A DNA stretch of 64,000 nt from NCBI GenBank assembly GCA_001600875.1, contig BCLD01000012.1:680287-744286 (forward strand). Reading direction: 5' to 3'. The position numbers were made by a program, and so were the translations under genes. This DNA is from Solicoccozyma terricola (Eukaryota > Basidiomycota > Tremellomycetes > Filobasidiales > Piskurozymaceae). The notes under the pieces are model-generated. The model was not told where the DNA came from. It saw only the letters and a program-made list of their open reading frames with translations, and did not search any database. The number at the start of each line of letters is the position of its first letter. The stretch's first letter is position 1. Positions 22,142-31,562 of the stretch are shown here, one piece after another.

Positions 22142-24460
22142 TATTTCTTCTTTTTATGTCGAGGCTGGAACATACGAAGCTGATGTCCTGGTTATCCGGA
22201 TCTTCTCACAGCTGAAGAAAAAGTATATTTCAGAACAAGTTTTGACTTCCTCGCCTTGGACGGAAAGCAGCAAGGTCGATCTCGACGCTTTTATCGACAA
22301 GGTCCATTTCCTTTATGCCAGAATCGCAGCCGGTGGTGATATCGAGTTGGCCAAGCAACAACTCAGAGCGCAATTGCGGGAAAAGGTGAGATTTGACTCT
22401 GGCTCACGCTCTTTGTTTCGATACTGACTACTTGATCGCCTGACAGATCGTCGTCGACCGTGAGACTATTTGGTCCAAAATGGTACAAGAACGTCGTCGT
22501 GAGGATGGCAATCTCAAGGTCGTCACTGCAGATGGTCCCCTCTCAATCTACGAAAAGACGCACGGCAAGATCATCCATACCCCGTGTGGGAATATTCCGA
22601 TTCCGTATTGGTTGTCGGGAAAGGCGTTCATCTGTTTACTGGCTGTAGGAGTGCTTGTTGGCATTGTGGTGGGACAACCGTTTGCTCAGACTGAGGAGAG
22701 CAACTGCTTGGGAATGTTGGTGTTTTGCACGATCTTGTGGGCAACAGAGGTGCGTTCCACCGTTGTTTGCCGTAGGCCTCGAACTGCTTGGCTCACTAAT
22801 TCGTATTCCCCCCAGGCGATTCCGCTTTTCGTGACCAGCTTCTTCGTCCCCTTCCTTGTAGTTGGCCTTCGTCTGATCAAGTCGACTGATGGCCAAGAAA
22901 CTCGTCTATCGGCCTCGGATGCGACGAAGTGAGGCGAACGTCCCTGTAAGATGAACAACATATCTCTGACCCGATCTTTGCCCTCTTCCTTCCCCTTGCA
23001 GATACATTTTTTCCCAGATGTTTTCTCCTACCATCATGCTCCTGATCGGTGGCTTCACTATAGCCGCCGTCCTCAGCAAGACTAGGTTGGATGTCATGAC
23101 GGCGACGCGGGTACTGAATGCTGCCGGTACGCGACCCAGCGTGGTACTACTCTGCTTGATGTGCATCGCCACATTCGCCAGCATGTGGATCAGTAACGTT
23201 GCTGCGCCGACTCTGTGCTACGCGTTGATCAAGGTGAGCCTAAGCCAAAATGGCGTAGTCACTCCGTCACTGATCATCGACGACGTCCCAGCCTATCACC
23301 GACGAACTGTCCCCGAGGTCTATATTCGCTCGTTGCCTCATCCTCGCGATCGCCCTCGCGTCCAACATCGGTGGCCAGGCTTCCCCTATCTCCTCGCCAC
23401 AGAATCTGATCGCTCTCGGTATGATGGACACACCCCTCTCCTGGGCGCAGTGGTTCGCCATCTCGCTCCCTGTGGCCTCGGTGTCCATCATCGCCATTTG
23501 GGCATTCCTCCAGATCATGTATCAATGGGAGGATGACCTGCGGATACCTAAGATGCGGAAGAACGCCGATCCGCTGACCGCGACTCATTATTATGTTTTA
23601 TTCGTGACCTTTGTTACGATTGTGCTTTGGTGTGTAGAGAAGTCGTTTGAGCAGTGGGTAGGAGATATGGGTGTCATTGCCATCATCCCAATCATCGCCT
23701 TCTTCGGCACGGGGATCTTGTCGAAGGTGAGGGGTGGATTGTGCATGTCACAGAACTATAGACGCTCATTACGAATCTCGCCTCGCAGGAGGACTTCCAT
23801 AATTTCCATTGGAGCATCGTGTTCCTCGCTATGGGTGGGATCGCCCTCGGTAAGGCCGTGTTATCATCTGGCCTGCTGGACGACCTCAATCGAGTTCTCG
23901 AGGAATTGGTTCACGGCATGAGCTTGTACTCGATCCTGCTCGTCTTCTCTTGCATCGCGCTTGTTGTCGCGACTTTGTGAGTGGTAGGGTTGTCAGCTGT
24001 GAGGTGCAACACTAAGCCAAAGATGTCCCTCTCACAGCATCTCGCACACTATCGCCGCTGTCCTCCTGGTACCCGTCGCTGCTAGAATCGGTGATTCGAT
24101 GAGTGAGCCTCACCCACGGTTGTTGATCATGGCGACTGCCTTGATCTGCTCCGCCGGGATGGGTCTGCCAGTGTCAGGGTTCCCAAACATGACTGCGTGA
24201 GTGTGATGGCAAACACAGTTACAACCATCACCATCTAACCATACGCCTTGCTTTGGGCTACAGCATCTCTCAAGAGAATAAGCTTGGTAATCGTTTCATC
24301 CAAGCGAGTGATTTCCTCAAATCTGGAATTCCAGCTTCAATAATTGCCTTGATCGTGAGTGCGTGAAGGGTTTGCTTGCAACATCAAGCTAATGTTTTGC
24401 TCTCTCCCTCAGGTCATTGTCACGGTTGGATACGCCGTATGCAGATCGCTGGGTTTGTGA
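20754..24460 (+). CDS. SPX-domain phosphate transporter of the SLC13/DASS family (Pho87/Pho90/Pho91 type)
   Basis: Low-affinity phosphate transporter. Exons: 20754-20764, 20850-20900, 20978-21995, 22212-22385, 22447-22749, 22816-22928, 23002-23233, 23292-23726, 23789-23976, 24038-24196, 24264-24354, 24413-24460 (940 residues). The N-terminus MKFGKTLLELNSNIEWWEYY is the canonical SPX start; SPX domains bind inositol pyrophosphates and sense phosphate. SPX continues to about residue 420 with a long acidic insertion, and is followed by about 10-12 hydrophobic helices carrying SLC13 signatures such as SNIGGQASPISSPQN and PVSGFPNM. The 100-N gap falls wholly inside intron 3, since exon 4 begins after a perfect TCACAG acceptor at 22211 and restores the SPX sequence (NTNSK joined to LKKKY). 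The protein is therefore probably intact. Yeast Pho91 is vacuolar while Pho87/90 are in the plasma membrane; which applies here is unknown. Confidence 0.92.
22001..22139. other. 100-N scaffold gap flanked by poly-G
   Basis: Exactly 100 N at 22010-22109, preceded by 9 G and followed by 30 G. A round 100 suggests a placeholder of unknown real length. It lies in intron 3 of the phosphate transporter, starting 14 nt after the donor. Confidence 0.95.
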
Positions 24461-24596
24461 TCGGGAATCAATATACTCGTTCTTGCGTAGAATTGTAGTA
24501 TGCAGCTCTGCTTTTAGCATGAGATGTCATCAAAAATATCTTGGTTCGTGGTTGAGTGCGATTCGTTACATCTCCTTCGTTCTCCTATCCTCCTCG

Positions 24597-26451
24597 TCAA
24601 AACCTCTTTCCTTTCTTTTGCGCATTGTACGTCCGCTGCCGACGTCATGACAGGTCAGTTAGCGCAGGAACTTCCGTTCGGAGAGCGTCGCCCAACGTCG
24701 CTCACATATGCAGAGAAAGCAAATGCACAGAACGCCAACACTCCAATCGCCTGAAAGGATCGTCATCGGTCAGATGGCTTCGTTGGTCGGAACGCTTCTC
24801 TGCCCTACCTTCAACAAGAACAAAAACCATCCTACTGCTCCACCCGTGGATCTCCGTTTTCGAGGTGCTTTAGACCCATTCACGCCGATATCGATTTGTC
24901 CGCTCGTATTTGTCTCTTCGTGGAGGACTGCAGAGGATGTCGATACTGATATGATGCTGCGAGGAAACGTAATCAGTATAGAAGATATCTAAAGCGATGA
25001 GTGCGGAAGATGTGACACTTACTCGTGTGCGTCCGATACATCTCCTGTCAACGCTGAGAACCCGAGGTATAGCTCGTCGTTGGGTAAATCTACGTTGAGC
25101 TCGAAACAAGTATCCCATTGGTCCCATCTTTCGGTATGTAGTTTAAGCTGAAGGAGGTGTTTCCCTTGATCAGCTGTTGATGAGCGGGAGTAACAGGAGG
25201 TGGGAAGGGCATACTTGTAGCATCTTTCCCTGGATATAAGTCAGTCGCATCTTGGTAGCTACCTCTCTCCGACGAAAATCGACCTTAGAATGACGATAAC
25301 ATTCAGCGTCAGCCTTTTTCTCCAGAGAGATCTACACTCTACTACCTACCGAACAAGCAGCCAACTGAACCAAGCGACCGGTAGAATCACCCATACATCA
25401 GCCTATTCCTCCGGTCCAGATACAATCGAGGCCTTACCTCATGAGCCACATTATCATTATCATGATCGTATGCTTTCTCGCCATCACCCAACATCGCGGT
25501 TACGCGTGGGAAAGAATATGAATGACGGGAGTTGGGATACCTATGCAGAAAGAGGTGACGGGGAGTATAAGAATCAGAAGCGCTCAGTAGGGAGATGAAA
25601 GGAGCAGAAAACTAACGTATCGAAGAAGATACCCAATCCTGTGAATCGATCTGTGACCAACGGAAGCTCGCACAGTCAGCCATCTATGCCTCTAATTCCA
25701 ACAAGCCGACAAAGGACGACCTTTGGAGATACCTCTACGAATGAATACTCACCGACACTTCCGAAAACTGGACCAGGCTTAGCTCTATCCTTGGACAACC
25801 AAACAGCGAATCCATCCCCATGTAATGTATTTCCCTTTCCATCGACCTAGATTGTCCGAACCACATCCATCAGTCTCTATCCTAGCTCCATCGCCAAGAT
25901 CGAGAAACCCCGCACCTTGAACTCGACATCAATCTGGAAATTCCGAATCTTTGGCAATAAAGGCGTTCTTGACCATAACCAACCCATTTGAGACGGTTTA
26001 TCTTGCGTCAGTCGGACATGTTTAGCGGTGTTCTATGAGTGTTGAGTGTATTGGGGTAAGTGTCATGGAAGACCAAGCGTGGGAGATGGTGGTCGAGGAC
26101 TTACGATGATTGCGTCTGCTCCGAAATCCCACCATCGATTCTGTTGATGGAATAGTAGCCAAAGTAGAATATGAGCATGCGCATTGAGACGAAGGTGGTC
26201 GAGCATCACTTACCTGCAAGTCTTGATCGACATACGGAGAGTAGAGGGTATGTGTTCTCACTGGGACGGTCTGTCATTCCCAATATAATCAGCACTTCCC
26301 TCGCTCGGACAAGTACGGGGCGGTCAGAAAGAGGCAGCCGCACCTTTTCGATCAGGCCTTGTAAGGAGTCCTTGCCCGCGTCCTGATCTGCCGCTGAGAC
26401 GGACCGGAGGAGAACGGCTCCGAGGAGGGCGAGTGTGAGAGGAGGTCGCAT
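24597..26451 (-). CDS. L-type (legume-like) lectin, ER-Golgi cargo receptor of the VIP36/ERGIC-53 family
   Basis: Type I membrane lectin that binds high-mannose N-glycans of secretory cargo. Exons (descending): 26451-26344, 26270-26214, 26140-26105, 26032-25916, 25846-25753, 25650-25617, 25540-25438, 25364-25350, 25283-25215, 25147-25023, 24956-24809, 24750-24706, 24635-24597 (329 residues). Signal peptide 1-20 (MRPPLTLALLGAVLLRSVSA). Lectin fold: NRWWDFGADAII, KIRNFQIDVEF, HGDGFAVW, TGLGIFFDTYPN, ACSVDFRRRE and FSALTGDVSDAHDI. One transmembrane helix near 292-315, then a 12-residue cytosolic tail RTYNAQKKGKRF with lysines and a terminal aromatic residue typical of COPI/COPII sorting tails. 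Exon 8 is only 15 nt, encoding LAACS. Short like VIP36, without the long coiled coil of ERGIC-53. Confidence 0.92.
25350..25364 (-). other. 15-nt microexon of the lectin gene
   Basis: Encodes LAACS, joining ...NDNVAHE to VDFRRRE. Both junctions are phase 0 with CAG acceptor and GTAGGT donor. Without it the conserved CS-x-DF segment of the lectin fold cannot be built. Confidence 0.75.
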
Positions 26452-26650
26452 GCTGGAGTTGCGATGGGCTGGTGTTTGCGAGGACGAGACGTTGTTCGAC
26501 GATGGTGGTGAGTGTCGAGTGGGTCGCGTGTCATTCCGCGGTGCACGAGTATTCGTGAAACAGGAAATATCCAAAGCTCAACGACAACCCCCCCACCCCG
26601 TCTTCTCATCCACCACCACCATCACCACAACGCACGCAGACCCGCACATC
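26452..26650. promoter_or_regulatory. Divergent promoter lectin / bL31m
   Basis: A 199-bp spacer drives both genes outward. Contains CCACC-rich repeats near 26600-26635; no defined element assigned. Confidence 0.5.
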
Positions 26651-27187
26651 ATGACCCTCGCCTGCCCGTCCTGCTCCCGTCTTATCTCACGCACTCCAAT
26701 CCGTCATTTCTCAACGAGCCGTCTCATAAGCTCCTCCCGTCCCTGGCCCTACTCATCCCACCGAACTCCACAACCTACCATCCCCAACCCCATCCCAGCA
26801 ATCTACCCACAACTCGTCGTCCTCTCCGATGGATCAACATTCACATCATACACTACTGCACCGTCGCCTGCGGTGCTGAGATTGACGAGGGACGTTACGA
26901 ATAACCCGTTGTGGTCGCCATTGAAGGAAGGGAAGAGGAAGGAGGAGGAAGGTGGGAGGATGGCGAGGTTTAGAGCTAGATTTGGAGGATCGTCAGCGGC
27001 AGTGCCAGTATCAGCGACGACGACGACGACAGGTGAAAACACTGCTGAGCTATCATCACCATCATCGGAACCCGCAACAAAGGACTTTGGCGCAAACGAC
27101 TTTGATTGGATGTCGGAAGGTGCGGTAGAGCAGAAGGTTTCAGCAAAGGATATGATGGGTGGGAAGAAGGGTGTGAAGAAGAAGTAG
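26651..27187 (+). CDS. Mitochondrial large-subunit ribosomal protein bL31m
   Basis: Intronless, 178 residues. An N-terminal stretch of about 45 residues rich in S, R and T (RHFSTSRLISSSRPW) is a mitochondrial presequence. The conserved core LVVLSDGSTFTSYTTAPSP through DVTNNPLWSP matches fungal bL31m (Mrpl36 in yeast). The last 80 residues are a basic, S/T-rich extension ending in GKKGVKKK. It acts in the mitochondrial ribosome, where bL31 bridges the central protuberance to the small subunit. It is the only gene in the window clearly without introns over its full length. Confidence 0.85.
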   Translation: MTLACPSCSRLISRTPIRHFSTSRLISSSRPWPYSSHRTPQPTIPNPIPAIYPQLVVLSDGSTFTSYTTAPSPAVLRLTRDVTNNPLWSPLKEGKRKEEEGGRMARFRARFGGSSAAVPVSATTTTTGENTAELSSPSSEPATKDFGANDFDWMSEGAVEQKVSAKDMMGGKKGVKKK

Positions 27188-27714
27188 ACAGTGTAGAGAA
27201 TACACATCGAGTGGGTGGGGAAGCAGGAGAAAGATTCGAGCTGTGGATTTCAGGAGGGTTAGGATACGAGGGGGACAAGGGGCGTAGACAGGATTAGAGT
27301 GATCTGGTGTTACGATGGCATTATCAATAGTTACGAAAGTATCACGATCATCAAAGCGAGAAGCTTAGTACCTTCAAAGATTTTCTGGCTTTGATCGATG
27401 CCAGCAACATTATATCAAGAACGGGTTCCGTATATCGTTGAGCGATCATACTGCTTGTACGTACATCCTTCTGAAAAGAACTATCACCATGTCAGACTCG
27501 CTCCACCCAATGAGCGCTCTCTTCCCCTCATCGGCCCGTTGTGCAGACTTCATAACCACCATAATAGATATTTTAAGACAGATCTAGCTTCGTCTAATAT
27601 CACAATGAAAGTTCTAGAGCTAAACAACGATCTGGCTCCTGTCGTCTATATTCACCGACATCTATCACAACTCAAAAACCGCATCTCCCGTCTACAAGAA
27701 ACATTTCAATCCAT
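27188..27714. other. Convergent 3' spacer bL31m/FSH1
   Basis: 527 bp between convergent stop codons. A 123-codon plus-strand frame from 27398 overlaps the last FSH1 exon antisense and has no recognisable content, so it is not called. Confidence 0.5.
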
Positions 27715-29790
27715 TCACAACCTCCCTTTCCCATCACTGACCGGTGTACCCTCTCTTGTCCCTTCCTGACTTTCAATTCCTGACATGTTTAATGCAGGAC
27801 TTGGTACATCTCCATTCGACCCTCCCTCTCCAAACGACGTGATGTATTCCCTGTTCCCGGCAAAAAAAAAACCCCCATCGTTGTCGTTCAAATCCCAAAT
27901 CAACAACTCACAGTGTAACTCCGGTATGAGGAACGAAGACTCACCGTAAGAAACTTCGCCATGTAGCTTTCGATGGAATCCAATGACCACCATCATGTTC
28001 TTCGACTCTTCCATTTGTACATCTATCAATCAACGTTTGACTCCGAGTCGGTGTAACTATCGTGTCGTTTTTACCAATAATGTGGAGGGTAGGCGTCTGG
28101 ATTGGGTAGTATGGGTGAAAGAGGGTGGGAGCTGGGAGGAATCCGCCGCAGAATATGGAAACTATGTGGCGTGGATAAGTGTGATCAATTAGTGGACGAA
28201 AAAAGGGGGGGTTCGCCTTGGAATGGGAGAAGACGGTAGGGGGGACTGACATTTAAATGGATGAAGCGCTGAGGTAGAAGGGAATCTCGGATGGAGATTT
28301 GGTTTTTCCAACTGTAAACTCGCAAGATCGATAAGTACGGACACGTACGTAACCCCGCGAACTGGAAAGACGGGATGTGTACACAGCAGATACTCACTAA
28401 TGCAGTCAAAATAGAAGCCATACATGCACCTTGTGAGAACCCGAGAATACCCTGAGGAATAAGGTGCGAGGTTTCGAAGTGAGCGATGAGCGATGTACTC
28501 GTCAAGATAGAAGGTAGGTATACGCCGGGGTAATGGAGAAGTAATAGTCTGATTCGCTCTCCGTCCTCGCAGAAGACAGAAGAAAGAGCATAATTTCTCT
28601 TTTTATGGTACGCATATGACGGGTGTTCTTCATCGGAAGAGAAGAATTGTTCGTTAAGCTCGCCCAAAGAAAGCTTATATTCCTTGTCATCGCTTAAAAG
28701 AGACATGTCGCTATCTAAGCTCGTTCTCGGTGGCGATAAAGTTTCTTCATATCGCTCAGGGAGAATACCAGGTTGCTGTGCTCGCCGCGAGCACCCCCAG
28801 TACCACCAAACACAAATTTTGATTCACTGACGAAGAAGAAAAGTACGCTAGAGAACATGAAGATCGAGTATAGAGTCTCCCTTGATGTTCACTCTCGTAC
28901 ATCATGCAACAATGCGATGATGCGATGATGCGCTTCGCTCGGGAAGGTATTCGTTTTGATATGCTCGCTCGGAAATAGCGAGAAGAGATAAAGAGAAAGA
29001 GAAAGAGAAAAGAGAGAGAGCGCGCGCGCGCGCGGTCTTTTCTGGCTCTTCGATAACATGATATATGTCATGATCGGCGGAAAAGACCGAGAAGAAAATG
29101 GTTCTTTGCCACCGTTCATGAAAAATAACAGTTCTTCACTGAATGAAGCTCAGCACACTCAGAACGCTTCACACACACACTCACATCGAACGGTTTTTCA
29201 CCCTTCAAATAATCAAACAAATATCCAATCGACTCATCCATCACTACCCCCAACCACACCCCACCATCACCAAAACGAAAAAGAATAAAAAAGAAAAAGA
29301 AAAAAAAGCCCATCAACACCCCGACCACGTACACCATTTCTGTCCAAAAGATAACCACCCTCAAAAGACTCACTATCATATTTAACTACACCTCCATCCC
29401 CGGTCTTTGATAAAAACCAAGCTCTCGGTATCGTTTCTTCATCTTCTCCTACTCCTCCTCCTTCTCCCGCCGCTGCTGCCGCCATAGCTGACTCATCATC
29501 AATCACCTCGGCTGAACCAGTCACGAAATCAATCTTTGATAATTGAAATGGTGGATCCAAATAAACTGCCCCCCCCCCCGGCCAAACGAGATTTAAAATG
29601 ATTAAAAAATGAAATCAGATTGGGGGGTTACTTGACGGGGGGGGAGGGGGGGGGCGGGGGACATACCGAATTCAATATTTTTACATGCATTCCTAATTGC
29701 GCCTGTTTTCTTACGCATGATGTATGCGTTTTGAGTGTATCCTGGGAGACATAGGAGACGAAGGGTGGGATTGGTGGGTGGTTTGGCCAT
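27715..29790 (-). CDS. Fsh1-like family serine hydrolase
   Basis: Alpha/beta hydrolase of the FSH family (yeast Fsh1-3; human OVCA2), substrates unknown. Exons (descending): 29790-29667, 29565-29374, 29243-29185, 28451-28398, 28311-28251, 28161-27945, 27850-27715 (280 residues). Start MAKPPTNPTLRLLCLPGYTQ with the LCLPGYTQN signature. Nucleophile elbow GFSQGA gives Ser about 131; HIIGKNDTIV gives Asp about 196; HDGGHWIP gives His about 223, a complete triad. The tail is G/S/E-rich. Intron 3 (28452-29184) is 733 nt, roughly ten times the local norm. Three undetermined bases lie at 29793, 29794 and 29797, directly before the start codon. Confidence 0.85.
28452..29184 (-). other. Abnormally long intron of the FSH1-like gene
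   Basis: Contains a purine-rich tract, (CG)7 at 29021-29034 next to (AG)n at 29011-29020, a perfect 8+8 bp palindrome with one spacer base at 28778-28794 (GTGCTCGC/GCGAGCAC), a weaker inverted repeat near 29058-29072, and an 85-codon open frame from an ATG at 28706 that runs stop-free into exon 4. Confidence 0.7.
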
Positions 29791-30145
29791 GGNNGGNGGG
29801 TGTGGGTGGGTGGGTGGGTGTGGATGGATGGTAGGGTAATGGTGAGTATGGGGGGGAGGGGTGATTGAGGGTTAGTGACTTGACACGTGATAGTAGTACG
29901 TTGTATGCCACGTCATAATCGAGTTGTATGCCACGTGACCATTTCCCAATCCCCACCCCCACCCACCCCCCTCTCCCCCTCCCCCGGGGCCCCAGACACA
30001 GCCCTTCCCACGGCGGATACAAGCAGACAATACCCAAGTTCCAGCCATCCATCAACCAACATCACACTACCCCATCACAGTAACACCACTACCACTACCA
30101 CCACCACCTCCCTCCACACCCAAACACCAACACCCAACACCCACC
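29791..30145. promoter_or_regulatory. Divergent promoter FSH1-like / Kre9-like gene
   Basis: Contains a direct repeat of the 14-mer GTTGTATGCCACGT at 29900-29913 and 29923-29936 (23 bp apart) and two CACGTG palindromes at 29884-29889 and 29932-29937, the second extending one repeat copy. Followed by a C-rich leader and ACC/CAC repeats before the Kre9-like start. Confidence 0.65.
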
Positions 30146-30268
30146 ATGCACCTCTCTACTACACTATCCATACTCGGACTCTCGTTCCTCCATACTACTC
30201 TCGCTCAGTTGTTCATCACGGAGCCTAGTACAGCTCATTTTTGGGTGAGTGTTGTAGCGCGTTTGGGG

Positions 30269-30302
<34 letters not shown>

Positions 30303-31211
30303 CTGATGGTTGTGTTGGGTTTGGTGGTTATAGGTTGGAAACTCGTCTAATACTTTGGCGTGGACTGGGAGTAGTCCTGCTGAGTTTACTATTTAGTGAG
30401 TGGGGAGTCGGGGAGTTGGAGGAAGTTGGGGAAAGGATGGGTGATTGATGCGATTTCTCTGTCTTGATTCTTTCCTTTCAATCATCATCATCCACAACTC
30501 CTCCTGGGATCTTTTCCTAAAATAACCCATCCTCACTCCCCCCAAATTCCCTGTATTTTCCTCTTTCATCTCGGCGACTCCTTGACTCTTCTCATCAACC
30601 ACCACCCACCACCAACAAATCTCCACTTCTCAATACGCTCGGATCCCCGCTCTCCTCTACACGATACAGCATAGCAAACCCAGATCCTAAAGTTCTCAAT
30701 TCAATGCTAGCTTTATCCGCTATTACACCCGCTTATCAAACTAGTTTAACGGTTACACCGTGAGTTTGATGGCTTCGTTTGGGTTGGGTTGGGGGCCGGG
30801 GGATGGTTTCTGAATTCATGCATTTTTTGCCTCTCTTTTTTTATCATTTTCCCCGCATCCATCTCCACAACCAGTACTCTCCCAGCTGCAGACGGCTACA
30901 CAATCCTTTTAACAAACACATTAAACTCTTCAGACGTTTACGCAACTTCACAACCATTTAAAATCGCACAACAAGGTTCAACTTATCCAACTGCTTCTCC
31001 TTTATCTGGACCTGTTTCTACTTCAAGTGGGGGTGCATCTGCGACGGGTGCGGCGAGTGTTAGTGGTTCTAGTGTTAGTTCTAGTGCTAGTGCTAGTGCT
31101 AGTTCAGTCAAGTCGGCGGCGGGAATGAAATTGGGGAATGGAGTAGAGATGTGGAGTTTGATGGGTGGTGTTGGTTTGGTAGGGGTGATGGTCGGGTTGG
31201 GTATGGATTGA
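30146..31211 (+). CDS. Kre9/Knh1-like, serine-rich GPI-anchored cell wall protein
   Basis: Exons: 30146-30244, 30334-30395, 30670-30759, 30875-31211 (195 residues). Signal peptide about 1-20 (LSILGLSFLHTTLA). Mature protein starts LFITEPSTAHFWVGNSSNTL, then a short beta-sandwich domain like the Kre9/Knh1 N-terminal (Ser-Thr-rich GPI) family with SLTVTPTLPAADGYTILLTN, a region of alternating S/A/G/V, and a hydrophobic C-terminus (WSLMGGVGLVGVMVGLGMD) suitable for GPI attachment. Such proteins act at the cell wall, often in beta-1,6-glucan assembly; exact role unknown. Intron 1 contains 33 consecutive G (30270-30302), and intron 2 is 274 nt. Confidence 0.8.
30270..30302 (+). repeat. Intronic poly-G, 33 nt
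   Basis: Longest uninterrupted homopolymer in the window, located in intron 1 of the Kre9-like gene, 25 nt after the donor and 31 nt before the acceptor. Confidence 0.9.
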
Positions 31212-31562
31212 ATGAAGAGGGTGGGAGGTGGGAGGTGGGAGGTGGGAGGTTACGAATGGACGTTTTCGATGGGAGTGGGTCAGGGTCGGGTCGGGTCGGG
31301 GGTTTGCCCGTCCTTTTTTGGACTTTTTCTTTCTTTCTTTCTTTCTTGGACGCTGCTCCCGTTTGTGATTGTGGTTTGCATTTTCCTTCTTTTCAACCTA
31401 CTATAAAAAACTTGTTTGGTGTTTTTTGTTTTTTTCTTTTGGTTATTATAAATATTTATTTGCTGCTGCTGGCTCGATTTCAGACTTTTGCAAAATGAAT
31501 TCGATTGATACGCAAGAGCCAGGTGAGGAGAGTCATACAGTCGTGTTTGCCCACAACCCATC
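31212..31562. other. Convergent 3' spacer with simple repeats
   Basis: Holds four GGGAGGT units near 31222-31249, GGGTC repeats near 31275-31303 and a TTTC repeat near 31328-31346. No gene seen. Confidence 0.55.

Noticed and set aside
21189..22427. A continuous coding frame through the N gap
   Set aside because: The frame only appears to run through poly-G; splice sites at 21996 and 22211 remove the gap and restore the SPX domain.
27398..27769. 123-codon plus-strand frame between bL31m and FSH1
   Set aside because: Overlaps the last FSH1 exon on the opposite strand, and has no recognisable domain.
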